A stretch of 64,000 bases of DNA from Flaccisagitta enflata (lineage: Eukaryota > Chaetognatha > Sagittoidea > Aphragmophora): contig OZ231127.1 in NCBI GenBank assembly GCA_965153355.1, positions 5,270,001 to 5,334,000 on the forward strand. The letters run 5' to 3'. This document shows positions 11,849 through 23,921 of the stretch, one piece after another. The first letter of the stretch is position 1; each line of letters starts with the position of its first letter. The notes under the pieces were generated by a model. It did not search any database. It was not told the DNA's origin and was given only the letters and a program-made list of their open reading frames with translations. Made by a program: the position numbers and the translations under genes.

Positions 11849-12215
11849 GAAACAAAACACATACACACGAAACTACAAACAAAAAACTTACTGATTCCGT
11901 TGCTTAGGCCGAAAAGCGAAGCCAAGAAAGATACAAAGGAAACTGCCGATGATTTTCGCGTTTCTTACGCTTGTTTCTTTTGGTACCAAATCTTCAATCA
12001 AAGATTCGTCTTCAGACTGAGAATGATCCTCAACGTTTTCAAACGGTGAAGAGATCGGAATGGCAATTATCTAGTCGATCCACTTACTGGAGGAGAGAGA
12101 GAGAGAATGTTTACCATACAATATACATTCCGTTGAACAGACGACCGACCAATCGACCACACCAGCGAAAGATTGCCATTTAATTTTGTTAAGACAATAA
12201 CAAAGTGATATCCAG

Positions 12216-12554
12216 TTGCATGGCTCAAACCTCATTGACATAAATCATCGAGAATTCCTGGCATTAGGAAAAGAAAAATATTTGCAGAATTTAGCTAAAT
12301 ATTTCTGCTGTCGAAAGGCAACTGGGATGCAGAAATATCACAACTATCTGTTGAAGCTAGCTATATTTTTACATAATTGTTGTGACGGTCAGTCATATAT
12401 TCAACCATGCGTCTCTCTCTCTCTCTCTCTCTCTCTCTTGATGGCGAACAAATGTCTGATAACCAAAATATCTTCAAGCTGTATCACAAAATCCATGATT
12501 TCAGAGTTAATTTGTGTACGGAAAAAGTTTAGTACCTTCTTATGCACTGCATGA
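12216..12554 (+). other. Open frame of doubtful coding status
   Basis: A plus-strand frame reads HREFLALGKEKYLQNLAKYF and continues to LKLAIFLHNCCDGQS before running into a short (CT)n tract. No splice partners or family were recognised. It may be chance or an old transposase relic. Confidence 0.15.
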
Positions 12555-12651
12555 AGCGTGACGCTTCATGAAGCCATAATAAGCGCGGAAATATGACGCA
12601 GACTTCGATTAAAAACCTCGAATCTAATGAAAAAAGCAAGGCCAAGTACAT

Positions 12652-12938
12652 TTTTTTAGATGCGTCCTCGCATCTCTATAATAGGCTGTGTCCGTCGGTC
12701 GGTCGGTCGGTCGGTCGGTTGGTCGGTCGGTCGGTAACGCATTCATTAAAAACATCAAAATCAAGCATTTTTTCAACAGAAAAGTGGTTTTACCCCAGTA
12801 AAAGAAGCATACATCAAGTAATTCATCCATTCAATCATTCATTCATTCACAAATGACATTCATTCATAAAAAAACATTTATTCATAAAAAAACGTTCATT
12901 CAAAGAGGACGCATCGTTGGCCTACTTGGCCTTGTTTG
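12652..12938 (+). repeat. Hairpin-ended element, ATTC subfamily
   Basis: Stem AGATGCG-tcct-CGCATCT (12658-12675), CTATAATAGGCTGTGTCC, a (GGTC)n array to about 12734, GTAACGCATTCATT, an ATTC block, and right end GTTGGCCTACTTGGCCTTGT. It is the best-preserved member of the subfamily also seen at 4236. Confidence 0.8.
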
Positions 12939-13023
12939 TAAGAACCAAGTTTATAAGAACGTTACACTTCAAATCGTTAAAAATTAAGAACATGCTAAAA
13001 ACATTAGAAAGCATCAATTCTTG

Positions 13024-13193
13024 AAACAAGGCCGGATACCAGGCCAATACCAGTCGCGGACGGGTGGGCAGAGGCGGAAATGCGCGTTTTCGCAGTCTCT
13101 CAACTCGATCACCACGGACCGACCGACCAACCGACCAACCAACCGACGGACGGACAAAGCCTCTTATAGAATCGCTAGTCCGCGACTAAAAAT
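13024..13193 (-). repeat. Hairpin-ended element, full copy
   Basis: Runs from AACAAGGCCGGATACCAGGCC through GGGTGGGCAGAGGCGGAAAT and a GACC/GGAC array to the end TCGCTAGTCCGCGACTAAAA. Confidence 0.75.
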
Positions 13194-13582
13194 TTAAGAA
13201 TAATAAGCTTAAAGCCTTACAGATGTAAGAACATTTTTTCTTGGCCCTTTTTAATCGATAGTTCTTTGTAAAAAGACACTCAGTATCTTTTCTGTTTAAC
13301 AAATCATGTCTCACCTTGTCCAGTATGTATTTTTTTCTCTTTACTCCCATTGATTTTATTTCACTTAAAACGTTTAAACCTGTAGCTTTGTTGTTTCATT
13401 GACATTTTCCTTCATTTTCTCCTTAATGACAAAAACTAAAACTAATTAAGAACGTTTTTTAATAGAAGGTTTGAAAGTGCATTTAAAATAAAAATAATTA
13501 AAAAACATTCAAGCTTCAATACTGCTGAAAATTTAAGAACATTGAAGACTTACCCAAAAAATGACGTTCTCATAAAAAAAAG

Positions 13583-13692
13583 TGTAGGCCAATAAGGTCC
13601 GACGTGTGGATCGTCGAACGAATGCATTACCCCGCAGACCAACCGGCCAACCAACCGACCAACAGACACAGTGCTTTGTCGCACCTAAAAAC
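13583..13692 (-). repeat. Hairpin-ended element, degenerate
   Basis: TAGGCCAATAAGGTCCGACG, then ATCGTCGAACGAATGCATTAC, a GACC array and a weakened stem AGTGC-tttgt-GCACCT. Related to copies at 47639 and 61500. Confidence 0.6.
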
Positions 13693-13843
13693 AGTGCGAG
13701 AGATGGACAGAAAGGTAGAGAGTTGATGTCAGCCACTTAAATACAGACAAATGGACATACGAACTGAGACAGTGAACTCAAGTGGTTGTTGATACGAAAT
13801 GATAGTCTGGAAATGGCAGAACGTTAAAAAGTAGAACAGCCAA

Positions 13844-13852
<9 letters not shown>

Positions 13853-13885
<33 letters not shown>

Positions 13886-13962
13886 CGATGGACAAACTGA
13901 TCGTCAAGCGACCGGTGAAACACGCAACTTCAGCATACGTGTATCCAGCCTTGTAACTCTCT

Positions 13963-14005
<43 letters not shown>

Positions 14006-14033
14006 TCTCTCTCTATCTCTCTCTCTCTCTCTC
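13853..14033. repeat. (GACA)n and (CT)n microsatellites
   Basis: GACA at about 13853-13882. The CT tract at about 13967-14033 is the left target flank of the BEL/Pao insertion. Confidence 0.9.
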
Positions 14034-14583
14034 TGTCAAGATAGCTCGGAGAGAAGCCTTGGCTAATGGTAGTCGCGATAGAACTAATCTTGAATGAACG
14101 ACGAAGACGTAAGGCATAAATAGGGACATCTAATTGGCATGACCAGATTCGTCAATACTGCACAAAATAAAAGAGAAAGCGAGGGACAAATATAAGTTAA
14201 AAGCGACAAACTTAAATACGACTTGAATGCAATAAGAATATAACTTCAATACAATTCAAATATAACTCAAATGCAATAGAAATACGACTTTACCTTAGAT
14301 CCGGACTAGGGACAACGATGCGACTACGAAGCGATAACGATCGCAAACGTTTATAAAGGAAATACTAAAAGCATTGCAAATAAGAGACAGCCAATGAGAG
14401 GACACGGTCTACGAGATACGAGGCGCCTAACGACTCGACTAACGTTTGACAAATCAGAGGACGAGGTAGGGGACACGATAAACGACGAGGGTAAGTTAGG
14501 GCAAACGTAAGGGAAAACAGGATAGGGGAAGGGCAACGCGGATAGGATATGACGCGTACGAAATAGGACGAGAATAAGTGACA
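14034..14583 (-). repeat. 3' LTR of the BEL/Pao element
   Basis: 550 bp, beginning TGTCA and ending TGACA on either strand. On the minus strand it carries CTTTATAAACG at about 14347-14357, a plausible TATA box for the LTR promoter. Confidence 0.95.
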
Positions 14584-14592
14584 CCCCCACCT
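14584..14592 (-). other. Polypurine tract
   Basis: AGGTGGGGG lies directly upstream of the 3' LTR on the minus strand, the expected place for plus-strand DNA priming. Confidence 0.75.
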
Positions 14593-14824
14593 AGGAGAGT
14601 ATCATCAAATGATAGGATTCTAAAAAGATGACAGATGATAAAAGACGCTAAAACGACAATGCTAAAATCAAATTTTTGTTTGGTTATGTATAAAACCTAA
14701 GACTAATTTTTGTTGGGCTTTCTTTGAAGTATAGTCTAGACAACAGCACGACGAAACGAATGAATAGGATGCATTACTGCCATTTTACTGGCTCAGAAAA
14801 ATGCCTCATCACAGATCTAACGAG

Positions 14825-17800
14825 TCAATCGTCACCCCCACCATCAACAATCTCCTCCTCCACACTATCATCGCTGTCACCTTCTCTTTCTAAGAGCACG
14901 ACTTTCCTGATGTCGCGTTCGAGAGATTGATTGGACGAAGTGCGAAGAGTGACACGACGAACGAGGCCATCTACGCTGGGTAATGTGTCCATAACTACCG
15001 CAAGAGGCCATTGACCACGAGGCTGGGCTTCATCCACAAGGAGAACGAGATCACCGCTCTTGATGTTGCGGCGACGAGAGATCCACTTCGAACGTTTCTG
15101 GAGATCGGCAACGTATTGAGAAGTCCATTGTTTCCAGAAAGAATCGACGAGGGGACGAAGAATGTCTTTGGACCGTCTCAGCTCGGAACCCGTGAGCGGA
15201 GTAGCAGGGAGAATGTCTGATGAGGGAACGATGGAGACGAGGCTCGGATTGAGAAAATGAGCCGGCGTAAGAGGACAAAGGTCACGCGGGTCACTTGAAA
15301 ACCGCGTAAGAGGACGACGATTGACAATGCCTGCTGCGATGCAGACGATGGTGCGAAAGCGTTCAATGTCCATGTCGTGGGCTTGAGGGATGCCGGCGAT
15401 GGTCTTCTTGACGACGGAGACGAGCCGCTCCCAAATGCCGCCTTGATGCGGCGCGTGAGGAGGGATGTACTTCCAATCGATGCCGGACGGGTGACCCCTA
15501 CTAAAGGCATCCTTCCACACGGCGACCATGGAGTTGAGCAGGTTGTCGGCGCCTACCAGATTGGTTCCTTGATCGCTGACGAGGCGCTTGAGAGAGGGAT
15601 AGAAAGCATGGAATCTCTGTAGTGCATCTATAAAGGTATTTGTCTCAAGATCCTTGACAACTTCCAGATGAATTGCTCTAATGCGTAAGCAACAAAATAA
15701 GACAACCCAGACTTTCTTAGTATATCTGCCTGACTTGACCTGGATGGGACCAAAGAGGTCGACACCGGAATCCTCAAAGGGCGGAGCGACGTTGAGACGA
15801 TAAGGGGGAAGCGGAGCCATCTGTTGCGCTTCCGGGCGACCATGACGACGGCGACAATCCAAACATCGCCAGAGAACCTTCTTGACAGCAGAGCGTCCAC
15901 GAAGAATCCAGAAGCGGCGACGAAGCTCCGAAAGTACAAACTCGGTGCCGGAGTGACCATTGTCGACGTGACATGCGAAAATAAGATGGTTAACAAGAGG
16001 ATCAGATTGTGGCAAAATCAGAGGATGCTTGACCTCCCATGCTTCTTCACACAAATTCAACCTTCCACCAACACGAAGGAAACCCTTGTTATCGACAAAC
16101 GGATCAAGTTGGCGTAGTGCCGATGCTGACCTGTTGAGAACCCTTTTGATCTTCTTTGGGTCTGCCTTGGCAAGGGCTTCAACTTCCTTCGAGAAGTGAC
16201 GGCGTTGAGCATCAAGGACAATCTTGTCTTCAGCAAAGCGCATCTCGGAGACACTGGGTAAAGATGAAAGGTTATCAGTAGACATAGCTAACGATGGTTG
16301 GATGACTCCAACAAAACGAAGGACATAAGCGACAATGCGCTTGATGGACATGTAATCACTTTTCTTTCTCAGCAATGTCTCAATGAAAGACGGAGCAACG
16401 CTACTTTCCTGAGTGACTTCTTCGACGTCGGATACCCCCACCGTGGCAACATCACCAATGGGAAGTGTCGGCCATTCAGCTTCAGGGCGAGAAATAAACT
16501 CCGGACCACCATGGAACAGCTTCCAAGCGTCGATATCACCAGGCATTGCACCACGAGAGACGACATCTGCGGGGTTCTCCGAAGTCGGGACCCAACGCCA
16601 TTGCTGAGGCGGCGCATCTGGCTGGGAAAGATGAATACGGTTGAGACGATTAGCAACATAAACTGGATGCTTGGCCTCTTGATTGTGAATCCAGTGATAA
16701 ACAGTAGTGGAATCAGTGAAGAATATCTGGCGACTTATCTGAACATCGATGTCTTCTCGGATCTGAAGAGAGAGTTCCACTCCAGTGACGGCTGCTTGCA
16801 GCTCAAGACAAGGAATGTTCTGGCCAACTTTGACATTTGTCTCTTTGGTCGGCGACACGCGGGACTTGGCAGCCACCCAGGAAATCCTGCCACTTTCGTC
16901 CAGGAAAAAGGCGATGCAACCATATCCAATAAGCGAAGCATCTGTGAAGATTAGGAGAATGACGCGCTGCTTGCGGTCGGTTAAAGCAAAAGAACGACGA
17001 ATGGATAATGAGTGAAGTTCATCAAACCCATCAACCCATTTTTGAATGGGTACCTGATATTTCTCTGACACAGGATCATTCCAATTGACCTTCTCATTGC
17101 AGAGCTGCTGATTGATCTTCTTACCAAGCAGGACGAAAGGGGCAACGAATCCAATGGGATCAAAGATCCCCATGACAAGAGATAGCATCATTCTTCGGTT
17201 GTAGATTACACCATCAGGACCCCCACCTGGTTTCTGGGGAGCTTTTACCCGGAAAACATCTTCTTCTGGGTTGTAGAGGACGCCAAGGACAGACGTCTCC
17301 GGCAGAGGACCACTGGTATCTTTAAACCCCTGTGCTCGCAATTCTTCAGGGATCGCTTCCAAAGCTGTACGAGAATTAGAGACAAACTTTGTTAAAGGAA
17401 ACCCGCCAAGTTTACAAAGATCAATCAAACCTTGAATTAAGGCCGCCAGTGATGACTCGCTTGGGGCTGAGGTCGGAACATCATCCACATAGGCACGGCG
17501 GATTGCCTCGATGACATCTTCTGGAAATTCGTGGGCATGGTCATCAGCATTGCGATTGATAGCGAAGGATGAAAGGGACATGGAGCAAGAGGATCCAAAT
17601 ATGTTCACGAGCATCCGCAAACATTCCAACACATCCTCGCGACCAACGACCCAGCGATAGAAACGAAGAGCATCTTGATCCTCGGGCGGAACTCGGACCT
17701 GATGGAAAGCGGCGGTGATATCACCGGCAGCGAAGAAATCAAAACGGCGTGAGTTCTGAATGGCATTGAAAATGGTTATCACTGAACCTTCACCAGTGAG

Positions 17801-20800
17801 CAATAATGAATTTAAACTGACACCGTTACTCAGGGCGGCGCCATCAAGGCAGAAACGATATTTGCCCTTCCGTTGAGACAAAACACCAGGAAGGTACCAT
17901 ACAGGACCAGACGAAATTTCGGGATTGGGCACAACCTCAGCCCATCCATTGTCCAGGAGCTTCTGGACTGAATCTTCTACAATCTTCTTCAATTCAGGAG
18001 AGCTTGACAATCTTCTCTCCATCTTGCACGTACGAGTGCGGGCAGTCAACTCGGACGCATCACTCGGCATGATTGACTTAATCACAGGTCGATCATACTT
18101 CCACAGAAGGGGTAATTCATAGTGACCATCCTTGAACTTACATGAGGATTCCATAATCTCACGTGCTCGCTGATCCTCTTGGGATGGAGCAATCTTCGAC
18201 GAAGCAGGTTCCACAAAGTCGGCCTTGTAGGATTTCTCCAACTGCTCGTTGAGACGTCGACCCTCATCCATGGTGACGAAGGCAGAATGAACAAAGTTCG
18301 ACGACGAATGGGACACCGGCCCTGCGATCCCCCATCCAAACAAATTTCGGATTGCGACGGGCGACGAATGATCTCGATGACGATCCTCGAAATGGGTAAA
18401 GAAATAGGCAAGGTCAGTGCCCGCTAAAATCTCAACTTGGTGACTGGGCAATTCAATTAAATCGACGTCAGACATATAATCAAATTGGCGAACATTGACC
18501 TGACGGGCAATTTGAGACGCATGCACGGGTAAGGAGTCCACCACAAATACTTCCACTTCATGGGTGACGACTTCAGGATCCGCCAGTGAACGAAAGGAGA
18601 GGGTAGCCACATCTCTTTGGCCAGATGAACAAGTTCCAAGACCACGTAGGGTCACGTTTTGCCTCTTAGTCTTAAGGCGAAGACGTTTCTGAAAAGCACG
18701 AGTGATTAAGGTTCGATTACTGCCCGTATCATATAAGCAATAAGCATCAACAGAGTTACCATTAGAAAACTCAACCTTGGTAGCAAAGATAGGACGAAAA
18801 CAACTATCAACTTCAGAGGTTAATGCAGACACTTCGACCTGAGATGAAGTTTGCGGAGCAGCGGATGCCTCCGAAGCCGAAGTTGTTGAAAGTTGCTGCA
18901 GCCTGCTCTGAACGTTGGAAGGCCCGACCATTTTACCAGCCGTGACTCCGGAAGCCGGACAAGAAACGGGGCTTGAGAGACTCCATGCAGGGCTTGAGAC
19001 CTGATTTGCTGGAAAAGATCCATGGAGAAGAGTATTATGACGGGTCCCAGAACAAATAAGGCATTGGATTTTTTCAGGACAACTAGAGGACATATGATCC
19101 TTTGAAAAGCAACGAAAGCATAAACGATTTTTCATGAGAAACTGTCGCCTTTCTTCAACTGATAATTGAATAAACATAGGACAAAAGTCCACCATATGAG
19201 CACCACCACAGAGTATGCAAGAATGACCTGACTGGGCAGCCTGACGATTCCATTGGGCGTTGGATGATCCCCATGAAGATTGAGACGACTGCTGTTGCTG
19301 GAGCAGCTTCTTGTTGAACTTAGGAGCAGAAGAGGAATTAGCTTGCATATTGGCCTCGAAGGCGGCCACATTTGCCCTTGGCGTAGAAACCTGAGAACTA
19401 GGAGATGGAACAGATGAAGGCTTTCCAACAGCTCTGTTGGTTGAGTAAGACGACCCGACCATTTTACCGGCCTGGGCTGCCGCGGTTGGCTTCTGTCCTG
19501 AGGAGGGAGAAGAAGAGGATGAGGAAGTAGTCTTAGGCTCCATAAGAGATCCCATACCATAAGTACGATTCAGGGAAGAATACCAATCCTTCAAAAATGA
19601 GACCAAGAAATCAACATTCACAGGATCTCCATTATCCTTGGCCTTGGCAGAGGCAGTTGAAAATTTACGCTTCATGACAGGACCAAAGCGTTTCTTTACA
19701 ATCGCCAGGACGGTGGCATCGAGAGCTAGGAAAGAATCGTCTTTAGTGGCCCGGGCCAAAGCAACCATACTCCTGACCTCATGTAAAAGACCCTTGACAC
19801 TCTCAGAATTGTTTGGAATGACTTCCTTACCTTCAACAATTTTTGCCAAATTGACCTGAGAGTTACCAGTTTTCTTCCCAAAATAGAATTTGAGCTCAGC
19901 TAATGCCTGGTTAAGAGCAGATTCCTTATCATCTAAATAAATGAAATCATCAACGATAGACTTAGCCTCACCTTTGGTGCGCGCCTGAAGTTCAACAAAC
20001 TTGTCTTCAGCAGTGAGCCCACAAATGTCGAGAACTTCCGATTTAAATTTGGTTTGGAAGCGTACGTACTCAGCATGGCCCTTGTCCAGCTTTTCCTCCT
20101 CTGAAGGGGACGAGAATTTTAGCCGTTGCCCTCCAAGAAGTTGCGTCAAATCACCAAGCGGCGGAGGGTTCGAAACGGCCGTTGCAGCAGGAAACGGCGG
20201 CGCAGCGGCAGCGGCCGGAGCTGAAACTGAAGGGGGAGAAATGACAGAGGATGGACCTGGGGTAGTAAAATCTAACTCAGGCAACTTATCAGAAGATAGA
20301 CCATCATCAAGAGCCTTTTTCAAAATGTCCCGCCTTTTTAATTTTGCTTGGTGGGCTAATTGTAATTGTTTCATCTCTGCATCATCACTTAACTCCTCAA
20401 GTTGCATCTTAACTTTCAAGAGATGGGTGACTTCGGCAGCTGCCTCTTCATCCTTCTGCTTTTGAGCAGCGGCGATTTCCTCCGGTGTTGGCATGGTGAG
20501 ACTAGAGGAAGACTGGAACGATGTAGACTCAGACGAAATGCTTGAGGCGCGCGATTCCGATTGAGCGCGAGAACGGGATCTACTTCGGGCCCGAGTTAAT
20601 CCTCTTCGATGACGGGGATGAAATGTACGCCTTTTCGCCGCTAAAATGTATTCTTGCTGCTCCGGAGTGAAAAGAGAGAGACCAGAATAAAGGGTGAGAC
20701 CGGACAGTAGTTCATTCAAAAGAGACACAAAAGTAGATTGACATTCCTCAAATTCCTCATCTGGACCTTCCTCTCCTTTGATAAACCTTAGTAGTCTTTC

Positions 20801-20851
20801 ATTAACTTCTACAAACTGAGTATATTTGGCAGAAATTTCACTTCTCCGCAT
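14825..20851 (-). CDS. BEL/Pao Gag-Pol polyprotein
   Basis: One uninterrupted 2,008-residue frame. In order: a Gag N-terminus; a DUF1759-type Gag core at about 250-370; zinc knuckles near 542-610 (CILCGGAHMVDFC and CFRCFSKDHMSSSC); a retropepsin-like protease with CLYDTGSNRTLIT near 708; reverse transcriptase with GDITAAFHQV and the catalytic YVDD near 1121; an A17-type connection region with GIFDPIGFVAPF; RNase H beginning LIFTDASLIGYG near 1290; an integrase zinc finger with HVDNGHSG near 1627; an integrase core whose triad is D1698 (VDLFGP), D1760 (SDQGTN) and E1808 (GGIWERL); and a DUF5641-like C-terminus at about 1870-1990. There is no envelope frame. All key residues are present, so the element looks competent for its own transposition. 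Confidence 0.96.
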   Translation of the reverse strand: MRRSEISAKYTQFVEVNERLLRFIKGEEGPDEEFEECQSTFVSLLNELLSGLTLYSGLSLFTPEQQEYILAAKRRTFHPRHRRGLTRARSRSRSRAQSESRASSISSESTSFQSSSSLTMPTPEEIAAAQKQKDEEAAAEVTHLLKVKMQLEELSDDAEMKQLQLAHQAKLKRRDILKKALDDGLSSDKLPELDFTTPGPSSVISPPSVSAPAAAAAPPFPAATAVSNPPPLGDLTQLLGGQRLKFSSPSEEEKLDKGHAEYVRFQTKFKSEVLDICGLTAEDKFVELQARTKGEAKSIVDDFIYLDDKESALNQALAELKFYFGKKTGNSQVNLAKIVEGKEVIPNNSESVKGLLHEVRSMVALARATKDDSFLALDATVLAIVKKRFGPVMKRKFSTASAKAKDNGDPVNVDFLVSFLKDWYSSLNRTYGMGSLMEPKTTSSSSSSPSSGQKPTAAAQAGKMVGSSYSTNRAVGKPSSVPSPSSQVSTPRANVAAFEANMQANSSSAPKFNKKLLQQQQSSQSSWGSSNAQWNRQAAQSGHSCILCGGAHMVDFCPMFIQLSVEERRQFLMKNRLCFRCFSKDHMSSSCPEKIQCLICSGTRHNTLLHGSFPANQVSSPAWSLSSPVSCPASGVTAGKMVGPSNVQSRLQQLSTTSASEASAAPQTSSQVEVSALTSEVDSCFRPIFATKVEFSNGNSVDAYCLYDTGSNRTLITRAFQKRLRLKTKRQNVTLRGLGTCSSGQRDVATLSFRSLADPEVVTHEVEVFVVDSLPVHASQIARQVNVRQFDYMSDVDLIELPSHQVEILAGTDLAYFFTHFEDRHRDHSSPVAIRNLFGWGIAGPVSHSSSNFVHSAFVTMDEGRRLNEQLEKSYKADFVEPASSKIAPSQEDQRAREIMESSCKFKDGHYELPLLWKYDRPVIKSIMPSDASELTARTRTCKMERRLSSSPELKKIVEDSVQKLLDNGWAEVVPNPEISSGPVWYLPGVLSQRKGKYRFCLDGAALSNGVSLNSLLLTGEGSVITIFNAIQNSRRFDFFAAGDITAAFHQVRVPPEDQDALRFYRWVVGREDVLECLRMLVNIFGSSCSMSLSSFAINRNADDHAHEFPEDVIEAIRRAYVDDVPTSAPSESSLAALIQGLIDLCKLGGFPLTKFVSNSRTALEAIPEELRAQGFKDTSGPLPETSVLGVLYNPEEDVFRVKAPQKPGGGPDGVIYNRRMMLSLVMGIFDPIGFVAPFVLLGKKINQQLCNEKVNWNDPVSEKYQVPIQKWVDGFDELHSLSIRRSFALTDRKQRVILLIFTDASLIGYGCIAFFLDESGRISWVAAKSRVSPTKETNVKVGQNIPCLELQAAVTGVELSLQIREDIDVQISRQIFFTDSTTVYHWIHNQEAKHPVYVANRLNRIHLSQPDAPPQQWRWVPTSENPADVVSRGAMPGDIDAWKLFHGGPEFISRPEAEWPTLPIGDVATVGVSDVEEVTQESSVAPSFIETLLRKKSDYMSIKRIVAYVLRFVGVIQPSLAMSTDNLSSLPSVSEMRFAEDKIVLDAQRRHFSKEVEALAKADPKKIKRVLNRSASALRQLDPFVDNKGFLRVGGRLNLCEEAWEVKHPLILPQSDPLVNHLIFACHVDNGHSGTEFVLSELRRRFWILRGRSAVKKVLWRCLDCRRRHGRPEAQQMAPLPPYRLNVAPPFEDSGVDLFGPIQVKSGRYTKKVWVVLFCCLRIRAIHLEVVKDLETNTFIDALQRFHAFYPSLKRLVSDQGTNLVGADNLLNSMVAVWKDAFSRGHPSGIDWKYIPPHAPHQGGIWERLVSVVKKTIAGIPQAHDMDIERFRTIVCIAAGIVNRRPLTRFSSDPRDLCPLTPAHFLNPSLVSIVPSSDILPATPLTGSELRRSKDILRPLVDSFWKQWTSQYVADLQKRSKWISRRRNIKSGDLVLLVDEAQPRGQWPLAVVMDTLPSVDGLVRRVTLRTSSNQSLERDIRKVVLLEREGDSDDSVEEEIVDGGGDD

Positions 20852-21452
20852 AATAACACATTACTTAACTTTCAAAATTAGCGGGCCGAATCTTGTTGAG
20901 CCAAATGCATTTGGACCGGTTCTTGTCTGTGCTCCAGGCTTTTCCGTGGACGGACAGACGCGAGTTTGTTTACGGAACCGAAACCTAAGGCTGAGAGGGA
21001 GAGAGAGAGACATGTAATTTAAAAGACGATCTGGTCTCAACTGAATCTGGTGTGAGCAGAGGAGTGAGAGTGCGTGTTATTCAATTGGGAGGAGGAAGAG
21101 GACAATCTCCGGCTGAGAACAAGATAAACTTTGAGTCTGGGAAATCAAAGCAGGAATCTAGGAACGAAGCAGGAAACTTATCTTTAAAGTAACGCCGGGT
21201 TACGATGAGAGTGACGGTCCATCGCGATGACCCGAAAGGAAGACTCCAATTTACGGGAAACGCCCGGACCGAAGCGAAGTAACGGTGGCCGACGCGAAGA
21301 GGCGGCGGCTGAAGGGCCGCCGATGCGAAGCGAAGTGGTAGGAAGGGAGGAGGCGCGGCAGGAGCGGCTCGTCACGATGAGGGTTCAAATTGAGGGCGAT
21401 GAATGTCCACGTATTCACGACGGTGATGCCAATCAACAGGATAAGTATTGAC
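20852..21452 (-). other. Leader of the BEL/Pao element
   Basis: About 600 bp between the 5' LTR and the Gag start. A primer-binding site should lie just inside the LTR. TTGATTGGCATCACCG near 21422-21437 is the nearest TGG-containing candidate, but I could not match it to a specific tRNA. Confidence 0.5.
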
Positions 21453-22141
<689 letters not shown>

Positions 22142-22282
22142 GTCTATTAACAAGACCAACACCAATAACTATAAGTCACGTGCGAGACTTACCGATTGAC
22201 CGACAACACAAGATAGTCAAGGAGATTATTAAAGGGAAGTTTTTAGAATAAATTTGGTAGAAGTAACTGGGCGACTATTTCT

Positions 22283-22457
22283 AGAACAAGGCCGGATACA
22301 CGGACATCAGTTGCGGACGGGTGGGCAGGGGCGGAAATGCGCGTTTTCCCACTTTTCAACTCGAGCGTGACGGACCAACCGACCGACCAATCAACCGACC
22401 AACGGACGGACGGACGGACAAAGCCTTTTATAGAGTTGCGTGTCCGCAACTAAAAAA
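22283..22457 (-). repeat. Hairpin-ended element, full copy
   Basis: From AACAAGGCCGGATACACGG through GGGTGGGCAGGGGCGGAAAT and a GACC/GGAC array to stem AGTTGCG-tgtc-CGCAACT (22434-22451) followed by AAAAA. It ends only 10 bp from the donor of the exon at 22468. Confidence 0.85.
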
Positions 22458-22467
22458 AGAGACTTAC

Positions 22468-22535
22468 TTTTAATCTTGCGGCCAAAAATCTTGAATCCAG
22501 GTTTGCCACTGAGGTCGGCTCACGAGTCATCGGCA
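22468..22535 (-). CDS. Probable short internal exon
   Basis: A 68-nt segment lies between ttggattattctcatcag and aaaa/gtaagtc. Entered with 2 nt, it reads [20 protein letters not shown] plus LK. An alternative internal acceptor would give [13 protein letters not shown]. The splice sites are strong; the frame is undecided and no family is recognised. Confidence 0.45.
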
Positions 22536-22589
22536 CTGATGAGAATAATCCAAAACGCAGTCGACAATTTTTGTATTGATTTTTCGAAA

Positions 22590-22651
22590 ATCTGGTGTCT
22601 GTCTCTGTCTCTCTGTCTCTGTCTCTGTCTCTGTCTCTGTATCTGTCTGTC

Positions 22652-22714
<63 letters not shown>

Positions 22715-22715
22715 T

Positions 22716-22770
<55 letters not shown>

Positions 22771-22815
22771 GTCTCTCTGACTCTCTCTCTGACTCTCTCT
22801 CTGACTCTCTCTCTC
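22590..22815. repeat. (CTGT)n/(CT)n microsatellite
   Basis: CTGTCT and CTGT units pass into CT and CTGACTCTCT units. Confidence 0.95.
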
Positions 22816-22856
22816 TCACGTCTTTTCCTCTATGAGAGCGTCTCTCCCGCTTTCAC

Positions 22857-22905
22857 GAAAAGGGGTGCTGCACCATGAGACCCATCTCGCTACCATTCCT
22901 CAAAG
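22857..22905 (-). CDS. Possible AGC-kinase C-lobe exon
   Basis: A 49-nt segment after ctcccttctcgccag reads [15 protein letters not shown] up to a gtgaaa donor. The pattern resembles the subdomain XI region of AGC kinases, where an N-G-x-x-D-I-K-x-H-x-W/F-F motif follows the helix G-H segment. That would place it downstream of the kinase exons at 33.5 and 28.1 kb on the same strand. The stretch is short, its phase does not join directly to the neighbours found, and the assignment is tentative. Confidence 0.35.
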
Positions 22906-23414
22906 CTGGCGAGAAGGGAGAGTCAAGGAGAGAGAGAGGGGAGAAAAGAGAGGCATTCTCACCGATCTAGTCGTGACTTCGCCATTGATCTCCTCTCCTT
23001 CTCCCTCTCTCTTTCTTTCTCTCTGTCTCTCTTTCCCTCTCTTCTTTCGTCTGTTACTAAAATATAATCACCCGATCTATTAACAATAGAGAACATTGGT
23101 TTGTCCGTGTCCATCGAAATTCGATCTTAACAATTGAACTTCAAGAAAAAATAAGCCAGACAGGGCAACCTTACTACACATTCGAAGAGATGTAACGAAC
23201 GCGGATGGGCCAATGGACGCAATGACACGCCATCTCAGGGAGACATGATGACCCTTTCTTTAAATGAGACCAATCTGGGATTATTGTATTGTGTGCAAAT
23301 TGTCATACAACTTTGAAATGCGAGATTAACAACGAAAACGCGAATTTTCGATCGAGACATCGACCTTCTTCAGGCTAAAAGATTAGAAATGAGCAAAGAA
23401 GAAGATACAGAGGA

Positions 23415-23539
23415 AACAAGGCCGTATATACGACAGCATTAGTCGCGGACAGGTGGGCAGGAGCGTAAAGTGACTTTGTTACGGACCGACCGACGGACCG
23501 ACAAAGTGGCTTATAGAGTCGCGTGTCCGCGACTAAAAA
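23415..23539 (-). repeat. Hairpin-ended element
   Basis: Short copy: AACAAGGCCGTATATACGAC, a GACC array, stem AGTCGCG-tgtc-CGCGACT (23517-23534), AAAAA. Confidence 0.8.
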
Positions 23540-23921
23540 GAGAGGGATGGAAAGGAAGAGGAAGAAGAAGGATTGGCAAAAAGAAAGAGACTGATTGAGA
23601 AAGACTCAATCAGGAGTGTCCCCGTCTCCTGCCAATACGCGAGCCCTCCGCCTTTTCACCATATGGTGACCTGAGGTTTGAGTAGCTTGATTGTCATTGT
23701 TAGGATTGGGATTGTTTGTCGTGATTTCTATTGTCGCCGTTCTACAACGCCGTTCTACAACTTCCACTCTCAAAAATCTGGGATTAGTCGCTAAATATGT
23801 TTAGCCGCAGCACCTTTCCAATGTTCGCCGGAAGAAAAAGTGAATGAATAGCTTCGAAAATAACTTCGAAAGTAACTGACCATACAACTCTCAACGTTTT
23901 GAAGGCTCGTTGAACGAATAC

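Noticed and set aside
14825-20851. Many opposite-strand and shifted frames inside the BEL/Pao polyprotein
   Set aside because: They are shadows of the 2,008-codon frame with no independent motifs.
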